The notes under the pieces were generated by a model. It did no database searches. It was not told the DNA's origin and worked only from the letters and a program-made list of their open reading frames with translations. The position numbers and the translations under genes were made by a program. From Adiantum capillus-veneris (Eukaryota > Streptophyta > Polypodiopsida > Polypodiales > Pteridaceae), in assembly GCA_014529385.2 (NCBI GenBank), contig CM043956.1, positions 61,083,120-61,147,119 on the forward strand: DNA of 64,000 nucleotides. The letters are read 5' to 3'. Below are positions 10,833 through 21,682 of the stretch, one piece after another; the first letter of the stretch is position 1; every line of letters begins with the position of its first letter.

Positions 10833-12048
10833 AACCAGCGCTTGTGGTAATATTCGAAGATTAGGGTAGACCAGCAGCTCTCTTTGTGCGCTTCTCTGGC
10901 TATGAAAATTTTTTCATATGGCTCCCGTGCTGGAGGAGTGCAGGTATTAACTCATGTATTTAGAGACAGCATAAAAGATGTAGTATAGTGATTACCATTA
11001 TATCATCTGACAGTTGTCGGAAGAAGAATCAACTCTGCTGTAACACTCCCCACATTTTTGTGATTTCCTGAAATTTTTTTTTGGTGCCGCCTGTTGAAAG
11101 GTCGTGCTATTGCTGTGGTTTTCTTGGGGCTGTGTGTAAACTGGATCATCCTTTAGTCACTTTTGGAGTTGAGCTTGGCATGCAGGGTAATCTTGTAGTA
11201 CTGAATTGGTGCTCTTTTTTTTTCCCTGGCTGGGCAGGGACTTGATAGTGTGCTTTTCAGAAGTGAATTAAGGCGAGTTGTCTGCCTAGCATCATACAAG
11301 TGGTAAAATATGTTGCATATCTTATTACACCATATGGCAAACTTTGAACTTTGAAAATCATACCTTATTTTTTGCACCTGAGAAATGCGTTTCGTCCCCC
11401 TTGTTTCTAGTTTGTTTCTCAATATTATGTGCGTTTCGTGTTTTGTTTTGAAGGTAGGAAACATGTGTTCATGTGACACTTCCCTACAGTTTGAGGGAAA
11501 AGTCGACTTTATTTTTGTAAGTGACGATTACTGCTCTGGCAGGACCAGATGTACAAGAGCAATCTGTCATTTTGAAAGAGATTGCTATTGTGGAACAAAG
11601 CTTGTGAAAGGCTCTACAAACTTGTATCAGTATAGTTCAGTGTGATACTAATAATGTCGTAAGTGCAATTGTCTTAAGATGATGTGCCGGTACGGACTTA
11701 GTAAGATCTAAAGGTACAAATGAATTTGAATGCAAGATGGCAATGCTATCTTTCCCAAATCAGGTGATGTGTCTAAAGTTGTATAATATTTAGTACAAAT
11801 TCTTACTAATGATTTGTACTTTTTTTGATTAGCTTCAGTGCATTTATAACCACAGCAAGAGTTGAGGAATTGGTTACAATAACTACTTAATAGAACAAAG
11901 AAGAACCAGTAAAGTGCAAAAATAGAACAAGATAACAAGTCAGAGATTGAGAGAGAATGTGTGACCCTTTGCATGATGCCCCTCTTTGTAGAACCAGGTA
12001 AAAAAATGTTAACAATCACTCATAGGGCTCGAATTCTACATAAGACAA
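10833..12048. other. 3' flank of the PORR gene, no second gene seen
   Basis: Just after the stop codon this includes AT-rich sequence of 3'-UTR character. Short frames here (for example 11385-11645) show no family features. I found no unambiguous polyadenylation signal to fix the transcript end. Confidence 0.5.
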
Positions 12049-12330
12049 TCACAAGAAGTTTTGGACAAATTCTCACAATAATTCCCACATTGAGACTTAC
12101 CTCAACATCGTGAGCTTCTGTGAGGGAGGCATTGCATACCTCGCTAGGTACGATTGGGGGTAGGGGACCGCCGGCCCGGTGGGGGGGGCCGGTGGTCCCT
12201 TGCCCCCAATCATACCTAGCTAGGTATGTGGTGCCTCTCGAGCAGAAGCTCATGATGTTATGCATTGTATGAAAAACATTGAAAAAGACTCCGTTTTCCT
12301 ACATGAGAATATTTCTAAAACTTCTTGTGA
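12049..12330. mobile_element. fold-back (hairpin) element, copy A
   Basis: The unit is bounded by a perfect 14-bp inverted repeat (TCACAAGAAGTTTT at the left, AAAACTTCTTGTGA at the right). Its centre (12104-12259) is a near-perfect palindrome: the left arm AACATCGTGAGCTTCTG pairs with CAGAAGCTCATGATGTT, and inside lie TACCTAGCTAGGTA-type palindromes and a G-run/C-run pair around a GC-rich loop. No coding capacity. Flanking target duplication is not obvious. It resembles a fold-back or MITE-like element, but I cannot assign a superfamily. Confidence 0.75.
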
Positions 12331-13170
12331 ATGCTTAGCAAGGTAAAGGGACTAGTACAGAGACGATTAACTTGTATTGGCCATTCCTTGCATTTTCTTC
12401 ACCGGAGTACAATTGCAAAAGATGCGCATTGAAGAGGGACATCTGTTGAAGAAATCTTTGACAATGATGGTCGATATTTTGCAAAGAAGCGCGATTTTTA
12501 ATGCAAAATAAAGCCTCCCAGGCATTACAGTCGATGAACCTTCAGTGATTGTACGTTTTTCAGCAAATTATATGTTGACACATTCCAAGTTTTTTGCCTC
12601 TAAATCGGGGTGGGGTCCACCCTTCTTCTGTTCACCGTCTCCTAACCGGCCCCTTTACCCTAAATGTCCTTATTAGAAAAAAAACATGTTTCACCATTAG
12701 CTTGCCATGTGGCTCTAATCGAGAAGCTTTATCCACCGTCCACACTTACTGTTCCATGCTTTGCACCGGTCTCTTCTTTAACATGCTCTCATGCATAACC
12801 TACTTCAAGCTTAGAATAGTATCTGTCCATTATAAAAGAGGGCAACAAATCCACAATGACAACAAGAATATGACATTAACAACGCCTCAAGGCTCACTCC
12901 TTTTCGTCACAGTCGGGCGTCGGGGGGCAGGAGATCTTAGCCCTCCATTTAGTCACGATTACTATGTGGAATGAAGGGGTAGAGGTGCTGGATGAGAGAC
13001 ACCTCAGCAGCTGGAATACGGCGAGGCTGCATCGGCTGCATCCAATTGACGGTCTGGAAAGGTCGTTCAATGACCTTTCCCTGCAATCCACACTCCCAAT
13101 GGCTCCGGCATCCATCGGTCACGACAAGTCACTTGATTACAAGGAAATGTTAGCCAATGCACGATCCCCA
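12331..13170. other. unique segment between inverted fold-back copies A and B
   Basis: 840 bp unrelated to the fold-back arms. It holds a TATA-like TATAAAAGAGG at about 12833, a short frame starting 12869 (MTLTTPQGSLLFVTVGRRGA and a few more residues), and a perfect 9-bp stem with a 7-base loop (GGAAAGGTC / GACCTTTCC, 13057-13081). It could be captured host sequence or older flanking DNA caught between two insertions. No gene is claimed. Confidence 0.4.
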
Positions 13171-13411
13171 TCACAAGAAGATTTAGAAATTTTCTCATGT
13201 AGGAAAACGGAGTCTTTTCCAGTGTTTTTCATACAATGAATAACATCCTGAGCTTCTGCTCGAGAGGCTCCGCATACCTAGCTAGGTATGATTGGGGGCA
13301 GGGGACCACCGGCTCCCTCACCGGCTCCCTCACCGGGCCAGAGAGGACCGGTGGCCCCCTGCCCCCAATCGTACCTAGCTAGGTATGCGGTGCCTCTCTC
13401 ACAGAACCTTA
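13171..13411. mobile_element. fold-back element, copy B (inverted relative to A)
   Basis: The left edge TCACAAGAAGATTTAGAAAT is the reverse complement of copy A's right edge, and the inverted match continues for about 88 bp to CTGAGCTTCTG at 13249-13259. The hairpin core runs from 13242 to about 13410 with the same TACCTAGCTAGGTA and GGGGGCAGGGG/CCCCTGCCCCC arms. Its loop is longer and contains a tandem CACCGGCTCCCT repeat. The right outer arm is degenerate and merges into copy C. Confidence 0.72.
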
Positions 13412-13678
13412 GTGCACAAGAAATTTTGGACAAATTCTCACAATAATTCCCACATTGTGACTTACCTCAACATCATGAGCTTCTGTGAGAGAGGCACCGC
13501 ATACCTAGCTAGGTACGATTGGGGGCGGGGGGGGGGCGGTGGTCCCCTGCCCCCAATCGTACCTAGCTAGGTATGCGGTGCCTCTCGAGCATAAGCTCAT
13601 GATGTTATGCATTGTATGAAAAACATTGAAAAAGACTCCGCTTTCCTACATGAGAAAATTTCTAAATCTTCTTGCGTA
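13412..13678. mobile_element. fold-back element, copy C
   Basis: Same orientation as copy A. The left outer arm is GCACAAGAAATTTTGGACAA, the hairpin core is 13469-13606, and the right outer arm ends ATTTCTAAATCTTCTTG. The core stem is longer and cleaner than in A: AACATCATGAGCTT pairs with AAGCTCATGATGTT, followed by paired CACCGCATACCTAGCTAGG arms. No coding capacity. Confidence 0.75.
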
Positions 13679-14535
13679 CGGCCATTGAAACTTTGAGCAA
13701 TCATAGAATTTTGAAACATGCAAAACACATAGGGAAATTAGTACATTTAAAAATCGATGGTAAATCAAAGTTTTGACATCAAATGAAGTTTTGGAGTCAA
13801 TTGATGAATCGGCTTTTTTGGTGAGCGGAATTGGCAATTCTCTACATAGCATGATCAATAGCCATGGCAATCGAATTCCACATATCAAGTTCTATCAAAG
13901 CGGCTTCAGCTCTACTCTATCTACCGACCGTTCTTGCATCCATGCAACCATCCTACATCCCATCTTCTAGCAATTTACACATGTTAGATATGGCACAAGA
14001 TCTTCCAATAGAGCATTCTTTTGATTATGAGTGTCGATCGTCTAATTGTGAGCCGACACTGAGATCCTCCCGACGTGTCTATTGGGCATGCTAAAGAGGA
14101 GTTGGCTAGTGATCATGTATCACAATTTCAATCTCTAGCTAGCTCTAGATTGTATTAACAAATATTTTTTCATTATTAAATGCCAATATTATTGCATTAT
14201 ATACTTTATTAAATCAAGCTATGGTTAAACATGGCTGCATACGGTGCACAAGGGCAAAGGGATTCAGTCCAAGGGCGTGAATCTCAAGGAATACCCCCTG
14301 CATCCGCACAAGTGATGTGCTACCTGATGATGTGATTCCCTCTTTGCAACTAGATACTGGCAATCAAAAACATGACAGCACAAATATACAAGGGGGAAGA
14401 ATGTGAGTGGAATAAGGATTCCATGGAAACCTTTCTCCAAAAGTGGGGATATTTAGAGGTTTAGGCACACACTTGAAAAGGAAAAAGGGTTAGAGACTAG
14501 TCTATCTCTGAAGGAACAAGGCCTACAAGTAATGG
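13679..14535. other. intergenic, no gene seen
   Basis: No supported frame or repeat. The last 250 bp (from about 14290) may belong to the degraded gypsy gag that follows, but reading frames are too broken to follow. Confidence 0.45.
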
Positions 14536-14815
14536 ATGAGTCTCAAACCATCTCATAAGCTAGAAACTTGGACATCCTTTGAAACTACATTCTGCAAGGA
14601 ACTCCTTCCACAAAATGAACAAGATTTGAAATGGGATGCTTGGGATGAGTGTGTGATGGACAATCTCATGCTTACGCAATACAAAGCTAATTACAAAGAG
14701 ATCATCGTGAAGTTAGAAGGTATAACTGAGATTCATAAGGTGTGGGATTTTATCCGTGGGCCTTGATCCAAGTATTAGGCTACAGGTAAAACCCACCACC
14801 CATAGCTTTTAAGTG
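14536..14815 (+). pseudogene. Ty3/gypsy gag (Retrotrans_gag) fragment
   Basis: The frame reads ETWTSFETTFCKELLP, then KWDAWDECVMDNLMLTQYKA and HKVWDFIRG. This follows the Retrotrans_gag pattern W..F...F...L..L.Q..Y, then F..GL. At about 14759 the frame breaks inside the FIRGL motif, and LDPSIRLQVKPTTHSF continues in another frame. There is no LTR or pol attached. It lies just left of the copia element at 15015 and is an independent, older relic. Confidence 0.65.
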
Positions 14816-15014
14816 AAGCTATTCGTCATGGACAAATCCATGATGATATTGTGTATAAAGCATCTGGTACCTCTCTAGATCCATATACATATCATCATCC
14901 CAAAGAAATGTTTGGATTTTTCCTTAAGCTTTTGCTCAGACTCAGACATTGCTTGGAAAAATCGATTTGTGTGATCTAAGTCTGGCTCTTCCTAGGTGGC
15001 TTTCCCATTTTTTT

Positions 15015-15412
15015 TGTTGAGACTCAACTCCTGGATGACTTCCATCGACAATCATCATCACCGGCATGCCTTGGCGAATACACATATCTTCACCAGTGAT
15101 ACTACAACTGTACGACATCGAGCTGGTCTACCTATTGGAGTGATGGAACACTTATTTAATTACCTCATTCACTAGCGGTTTATATTAGACTGTTGTACTA
15201 GTTTCCCTTTTTTTGTTGTATTTTCCTTTATATTTGTAGACCTCTTATCTTGAATTTGTGAACAAGAAGAAGTACAGTCTTTTGACTCCATCTCTATGTG
15301 TGTGTGTGCGTGCACGCGCTTGTGAGTGCTCAAGATATCTCCTTCTCTATCTCTATGTGTGTGTGTGCATGCTTGTGAGTGCTCAAGATCTCTCCTTCTC
15401 TATCTCTTGACA
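15015..15412 (+). repeat. 5' LTR of copia element A
   Basis: Begins TGTTGAGACTCAACTC and ends CTCTTGACA, next to the PBS. It is 58 bp longer than the 3' LTR because a segment carrying GTGTGTGTGC and TTGTGAGTGCTCAAGAT is tandemly duplicated (about 15295-15400). Confidence 0.88.
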
Positions 15413-15425
15413 TGGTATCAGAGCC
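15413..15425 (+). other. primer-binding site, initiator tRNA-Met
   Basis: TGGTATCAGAGCC immediately after the LTR end, an exact match to the common plant LTR-retrotransposon PBS. Confidence 0.92.
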
Positions 15426-15854
15426 TAATTGTTTTTGAGGAGCTTGGAGCAGCAAGTAGGAGGAGTCTCTAGGAAGCGGCTTTGGTATTCCCGAGAGCCA
15501 TCGTCAACGATCTTTGATCGAGGTGATTCCACTTGGAGGCTGTGCATCTTAGGGTTATATTTAGTCATTTGGACTATACTTGTGCCTTTAGTCCTTTGAA
15601 CTATAAATGTGCAGCCAGATTTCAATTTCGAGCACGTTTTGACCCCTATTTTGGAGTTCGAGCGCATTTTCATGCAGAAACACTAAGGTTTTAGATTCTA
15701 CATATCTGCATATAGGTGCTACAAAAATCTTTCATTTGGCTACAATGTGCATAGATACTATTTAGCACATTGAAACAGGTATATGCACGTAGATTGTGGT
15801 TACAATTGATAGCCGACTATTTTTAGTAGGCTTCTCAGAGACTGTGTGAAGGGT

Positions 15855-16760
15855 TGGAAACATGTCGTCCAACCAACAATGATGGGCTTCACCAGATTGT
15901 CAGTGAGAAGTTGAAGAAGAAAAAAATTCCATGTTTGAAAGTTCATAATGACCAATTTCCTTAAGGGCAAAGGTTATTGGGACTACATTGATGGAGAGCA
16001 TGAGACAACACGACCATTGCTAGAGGATGGTACGAGTGCTGCGCAAATTAAGAAATGTAAATATTGAAAATAGGGAGCTAAAAAAACTCATGTGTTGGCT
16101 CTCTGTCGGTGTACATGACACTAAGATTGGGCATATACAAGATGCTCATACTCCTAAGGAGGCTTGGGACACTTGGTTGTCATTGGATGTGACCAACACG
16201 AAGGCAAGGAAGCTGTAGTTGAAGACTCAACTGAAAACTATGCAGAAGAAAAACCTGTCCATGAAGATAAAGAACATATATGATCCACTTGATCGATTGG
16301 TGTATAGTTGATCATGATGATAAAGTAGAAGTCCTTCTACAAGGTTTGGCTCCTGAATACAAGCCATTTAAAACTGGCATCCATATTTGGGAAACATTCT
16401 CTCATTTATAGATTTGGTTTCCTTATTGATTATGGAAGAGAAGGAACTTGAAGAAGACTCCTCTACGTAGGGTGGAAACAATTCTGAGCAAGTCCTTTTC
16501 AACAATTGAGGAAGAGGAAGAGGACATGGTACATGTTGTGGACGAGGCCGAGGAAGAGGCAACCACAAAGCACAATAGTAAAGCAATAATTAGGGTCAGA
16601 ACATAGGTGGTGGTCGAGGGAACTTTTGAGGCAAGGGTAGTCCAAGAGGTCGTGGAAATGCGCAACACAATAATGCAGGTCAACATGGAAATATAGTATG
16701 TTGGGTTTGTGGAAGACATGTTCACTTTGAATGTGTCTGTCCAAACAAGAGGCAACAAAA
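15855..16760 (+). pseudogene. copia gag remnant, zinc knuckle intact
   Basis: Broken frames read GKGYWDYIDGEHETTRP, then CWLSVGVHDTKIGHIQDAHT and PKEAWDTWLSLDVTNTKARK, as in the UBN2-type gag of plant copia elements. Several stops and shifts separate them. Near 16700 the frame holds CWVCGRHVHFECVC, a complete CX2CX4HX4C nucleocapsid knuckle. Gag would form the capsid; this copy is non-functional. Confidence 0.75.
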
Positions 16761-17711
16761 CAATTATGCGACCTCTAGAAAGAATGTAGATGAGCCCGAG
16801 AGGCTATTTGTGGTGCAACACATGCTGAATACTATGTCTGCAAACGTGGTAAAAATCTAATGTCTGGTATGTGGATTCCGGTGCATTGAATCACATTACC
16901 ACTCATGGTGAATGGTTCAAGGAAATGCAGACTTTACAAAGTCCCGGTTATGTAGAGATAGGGGAAGAGATTGTAGGAAATAAAATAGTAATGCGATCAC
17001 TAGCAAGAATATAGCCTTGAGCCTGGGAGGCTATTTGTGGTGTAGCACATGCCGAATGTGGTAAAATCCAGTGATAATGTCTGGCATGTGGATTTTGGTG
17101 CATCAAATCACATGACCAATCATGGTGAATGGTTCAAGGAAATCTAAACTTTACAAAGTCCTGCTTATGTAGAGAATGGGATTGATACTGCACATCCTAT
17201 TATGCATACAAGAAATGTGCCATTGTGTATGACAAATGGTAAAGTGAAGTACCTGGCGGATGTACTGTACCCAACATTACAAAGAATCTTGTTTCTATTG
17301 GGAAAATGGTTAAGCAGGGTTTGCATGTTAGGTTTAAAACTGATGGTCTGTTTGTTGAAGAGCATAAAAAAAATGAAAGGCTAGTTGCAGAAGGGAAGAA
17401 AGTGGGAGAAATGTTTACTTTGAATGTAAATGTGCCCGAGATAAATGCTGCCATGTTTGCACGAGGTGCCGGTGTTGTTCCAGACATTGAGATTTGGCAC
17501 AAACATATTGGTCATGTAGATTTGCAAAGGCTAAAATTGATGCAAATCAAAGAGATGGTTACAGGTTTTCCTACATTTAGAGTTAATGATGAAATGAAAA
17601 AACTTCGTGAAGCATGTCAATTTGGAAAGCAGGCAAAAGCATCCTTCCTCATGATAAGCAAGAATGCATTGGATTTAGTGCATATAGATGTATGGAGTCC
17701 GTTGAAGATTG
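16761..17711 (+). pseudogene. copia protease (duplicated) and integrase N-terminus
   Basis: The protease region occurs twice in tandem. At about 16769-16990 it reads VWYVDSGALNHITTHGEWFK; at about 16995-17210 it reads VWHVDFGASNHMTNHGEWFK, so the second copy has lost the catalytic D-S-G. The frame from 17306 continues into the GAG-pre-integrase zinc region (EIWHKHIGHVDLQRL, then ACQFGKQAK) and the start of the integrase core (LDLVHIDVWSPLKI). It is cut there by the nested LTR element at 17712. Confidence 0.8.
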
Positions 17712-18197
17712 TGCTAAAAAGGGATGCGAGGGGCCCCTTCAAAAGACCCAAAATAGCACACTGCAAACCATAAACAAGCGAATCTACATACCTGACAAAT
17801 TGCACAATGCATAATCCATGCTATATGCGAACATAGAGAGACAAGGAGCAAGAGAGAGTAGAAGTGCACGTGTAGATGCACCTCCTAGAGCGGAGTGCTA
17901 CACCGGCACAACGAGAGAGGAGAGGGAGGAGGAGAGAAGAATTACGTAGACAATGGGTGCAATCTCCCCCCGTACAAGAGTGAGCATTTGCCTCTTGTAC
18001 ATATTTACTTATAGATTTCTTGAATGCTCAAAATGAGAACAAACTGGCCGGCCAGACATAAATGACCAAAGCTCATAAAGAGCACTTGAATAATAAAATA
18101 TGCATAAATGCTATATCCTTTCACATAAGCCTTAGTCTGATCAAGCCTTTTCCACCTGTCAATTGTAGTAAAAAGCTATATATCAATTTCGATTGTA
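17712..18197 (+). repeat. 5' LTR of nested LARD-like element
   Basis: Aligned along its length with 21151-21682. Shared words include CAAAATAGCACACTGCAA, TGCACCTCCTAGAGC and TTTACTTATAGATTTCTTG. It ends near TTTCGATTGTA. It carries only a short GA-rich patch where the other LTR has a long GA run. Confidence 0.8.
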
Positions 18198-21150
18198 TAC
18201 CTCTCCCTTAGAAAGCAACTGTTCTCAGTTGCTAAGTTACCTGCAAACCATACTTGTCAAAAATAATGGTTAAAATCACTTATGAAAAAAGAAAACTCTT
18301 AAATTTAAACAAATGAATTTTCTTATGCTTGTTGTCATCCACATACTGCGTATTCTAATGTCCCATACCACTAGAATAAGTAGTATGTGTCATACACTGA
18401 TGAAGCAAGATATCATTGGTCACACTCATCATGCATTAACTCAATTATGATCATTCTCAAGTTCAATTCCATAAATACTGTCATGACAGGAAATCATCAT
18501 ATACCCATTCCAAATCCAAAATATAAATCCAAATCCAAATATCTGATGCCAACATATACCCGGGTAACAAAATCATACTAGGGAAAATGGTAGCCAGCCA
18601 CTCCAGCATGATTCTGAGATCGGTGTTGCTTAAATCGGCAAATCTACACCAATAAAACGTGCTGCCTAAATCGATGAATCTGTACTAATGCTGCCTAAAT
18701 GGATCAGCATTTATTTTTGTTTGAATTAATGAATGTGTAATTCGTTGATGTGCTGCCGAAATCGATGGATCTGCGTGGATAATTGGTGTTGCCTAAATCG
18801 GCAAATCTAAACCAGGATGAGGATGTACACACTGTCTAAATCGGTGAATCTGTGTGCAGTGACCAATGGACTCGAAAAAACATAAAAGAGAAATATATTT
18901 ACTATCTGCTTGACACCACCTTGCAGTATAGAAAAGTACTTACAAATTGTTGTTGATGAAACCAAAATACCTTAGCTCATGTGAGTAGCTATATAATGTC
19001 CTAGGGAGCCCACTATGTAAAAATTGCATATATCTTGTGCGAACAAGAGGTATTTAAATAATCCCTTACCTGTATATTTTAAGTATTTTATGTACCCCTT
19101 ATGTATGCATTTTTGTAAAAAAACTAGCCCTTATGTATGAAAATGTTCACTTTCTCAATTTAAAAACCCTTTATGTAAGTAGATTTTTATGTAAATGTAC
19201 CTAATTATAAATCCTTTATTTTGTTCGCACATGCTACCTTACATATTTTGTAGTGGACACCCCGGGTGTAATGTTTGATGATCTCATTAAAAACTCTAGT
19301 TAGTGCAAAGTTTAAGTCGTAATATGAGAGATGGATGGGTTCATAGCTCATAAGATAATTTAAAAAGAGGAGGGAGGTAGTGGATGTACGTATCTGGGTG
19401 ACATACTGTATTGGAGAATGTATACACCACTGTGTGCGTGTAGAGAGAGGTACAAATAGGACAAAGATACAACTATCAAAATTACACCAAAGTACAGATA
19501 ACAAATCTGAAATGTGCTAATTTTGTGTTAATAATTGGCCATGAAATAAAAGAAAATTCCACATTAATAGTTTATATACGTGAGAAGGATAGGATGGTCA
19601 CTTAGTATCTAGAATTTTATTGAATATGAGTGTTTGATTGCACATAGTATAAGAAAATGTAGATAAAGAAAATATGAAAAGATGACTGATGTATTTGATG
19701 TATATACTTGGATAGCATGGTGCATTGGAAAAAATATGTACCTGTGTGTGCGTGCAAAGAGAGGTATAATTGAAAGATTCATAATTTGGATTCGGGGGGG
19801 TGTTGTAAACAGAATTCCTAGAGGTTCAATGAAGAAATAGATTATTATCAAGGTGATACACAATCCAACTAAGTTGAGTATGTTTCCCTGTATTGGTCTG
19901 TTTGAATAGAAGTAGTTGCTATAACAAAGAGTTTGGGCCGAGTCTTGTGTAAGAGGGTTAGTCTACTCAACCAAATAGGCACCCAACCAAAGTTGTAAAA
20001 TAATGTTGCAAAATTAAAACAAAGACATGAGTTATTGAATGACACACGGTTGCCCTCAATGGTGTGCTTATAATAAACTTAAAAAGGAAATAGTCCACAT
20101 TATGGTATACGAAACTCTTTGGGAATGATTAGACACAAAACAAGTTAGGAAAAATAATAAAAAATTAAAATGATGATCAAATCATGTGGGTGAACGCAAG
20201 CAAGCCAGATAGTTGTATTGCCCTAAAAGTGTGGTAAAGATAATGGTGTTGGGGCCAAATTTACTATAGTTAAGAAGTAGAAGAATTGGAGAATGAGTAA
20301 TTTAGCAAGAAAATTTTCATCAATTTGTAAGTGCATCAAATTTTAATCCCTACAAATGTGTTCATGACTTTTAATAACCTAAATTAGTGAAATAAATCAC
20401 AAAAGACCGTGTAGTATCATCATACACGTTGTAGAAAGTGGTTACAACTCAAGATTACAGTATGAATATTTGTAGATATGAGCAGATAGAATTTTGTACT
20501 AGCTTGTGCTAAGTAAAAGCATTAACTAACTTAAAATATAATGCGGACAAGATTGCAAAGGATTTGAGAATATGGTACTACGTACATATTGAAAAATAAT
20601 AATCATGAAAGTAATGCTATATTGCTTGTGCTACAAGAGGTGCTGACAACATGAGAAAAGGGTAACTAATAATAAACCAAGAGACAAGCTATGAATCAAA
20701 AAATAAGAGATATGATAGAGATGCTGCAATATCCTAAAAACATTTGTGCTACACTAGAGATATACTGAAAAAAAGGAAGCCTGGATAGGCTTATTACAAT
20801 AAAAATTGCTCTATGGAATAGGGTGGAGAAAAGTAGATCTAGGGGAGGTTGAGACGAGGTTTCTTGGTGTCAATGGAGGATGGGCATCCGAGGAGGTGTT
20901 TGGTGAGGCTGATTAAAATGGAGCCGAGGTTGTTGAAAGAGGTTTGCACGTCTAGAAGTTGAAAGCAAAGCTTTCAAAAACGGTTTCCCAAGCGATCGTA
21001 GTCTCAACAAAGTTGTGTGAGCTCAGCCTGCACGGATTGGAGGATGCCAGGGAGAAGGTTGCTTTGTTGGGCGAAGACAAATCCATAGGTGTTGGTGTAA
21101 GAGTGAGAAGTCGTGGAAGAGAGAATTTACAAATTGAACCCATGGAGGGG
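18198..21150 (+). other. internal region of LARD-like element, non-coding
   Basis: No gag or pol motif in any frame. It contains a cluster of degenerate repeats around CTGCCTAAATCGGCAAATCT (about 18625-18855). It also contains two diverged copies of a segment with TGTGTGCGTG and AGAGAGGTA (about 19380-19460 and 19690-19770). A better-composed stretch at 20850-21130 has open frames but no recognisable domain. Confidence 0.55.
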
Positions 21151-21266
21151 TCCTACAAACGGATATGAGGGGGACCTTGCAAAATACCCAAAATAGCACA
21201 CTGCAACCCATAAACAGACAAATCGGCATACCTGACAAATCGCACAATGCATAATCCATGCTATAC

Positions 21267-21350
<84 letters not shown>

Positions 21351-21682
21351 AGAGCATGTGCAAATGCACCTCCTAGAGCAGAGTGCTACACTGGCACAAT
21401 GAGAGAGGAGAGGGAGGAGGAGAGAAGAATAATACAGACATTGGGTGCAGTCTCCCCTTGTGTGAGATTGAGCATTTTCCTCTTGCACGTATTTACTTAT
21501 AGATTTCTTGAATGCTCAAAATGAGTACAAACTGGCCAGCTGATAAATGGCTAAAGCTCATAAAGAGCACTTGAATAATGAAATATACATAAATGTTATA
21601 TACATTCACATAGGCTTTAGTCCGATCAAGCCTTTTCCACTTATCAGCTGCAGTGAAAAGCTATATACAAATTTCCATTACA
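21151..21682 (+). repeat. 3' LTR of nested LARD-like element, with (GA)n expansion
   Basis: Partner of 17712-18197. Inside it a 78-bp GA microsatellite (21269-21346) replaces the short GA-rich patch of the 5' LTR, so the repeat has expanded after insertion or in the source copy. Confidence 0.8.

Larger units (their letters stand above)
17712..21682 (+). mobile_element. non-autonomous LTR retrotransposon (LARD-like) nested in copia integrase
   Basis: Two related direct repeats flank about 2.95 kb without any recognisable retroelement gene. The flanking copia sequence is duplicated as GATTG (17707-17711 and 21683-21687), a 5-bp target duplication. The left LTR begins TGCTAAAAAGGG. The right LTR begins TCCTACAAACGG (a changed TG), ends CCATTACA, and is preceded by a purine-rich GGAGGGG. 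No clear PBS is seen after the left LTR. Large internal non-coding space between LTRs is the definition of a LARD. Confidence 0.8.

Noticed and set aside
11385-11645. 86-codon plus-strand frame downstream of the PORR gene
   Set aside because: Cys-rich low-complexity composition, no recognisable domain, poor start context. It is probably in or just past the 3' UTR.
15413-15425. tRNA-Met-like sequence TGGTATCAGAGCC (also at 30412)
   Set aside because: These are primer-binding sites complementary to the tRNA 3' end, next to LTR ends. No tRNA gene with cloverleaf arms is present.
19205-19863. Minus-strand frames of 84-99 codons in the LARD interior
   Set aside because: Phe/Ile/Leu-rich translations of AT-rich DNA, no domain, and the two frames are just the diverged duplicate copies read in reverse.
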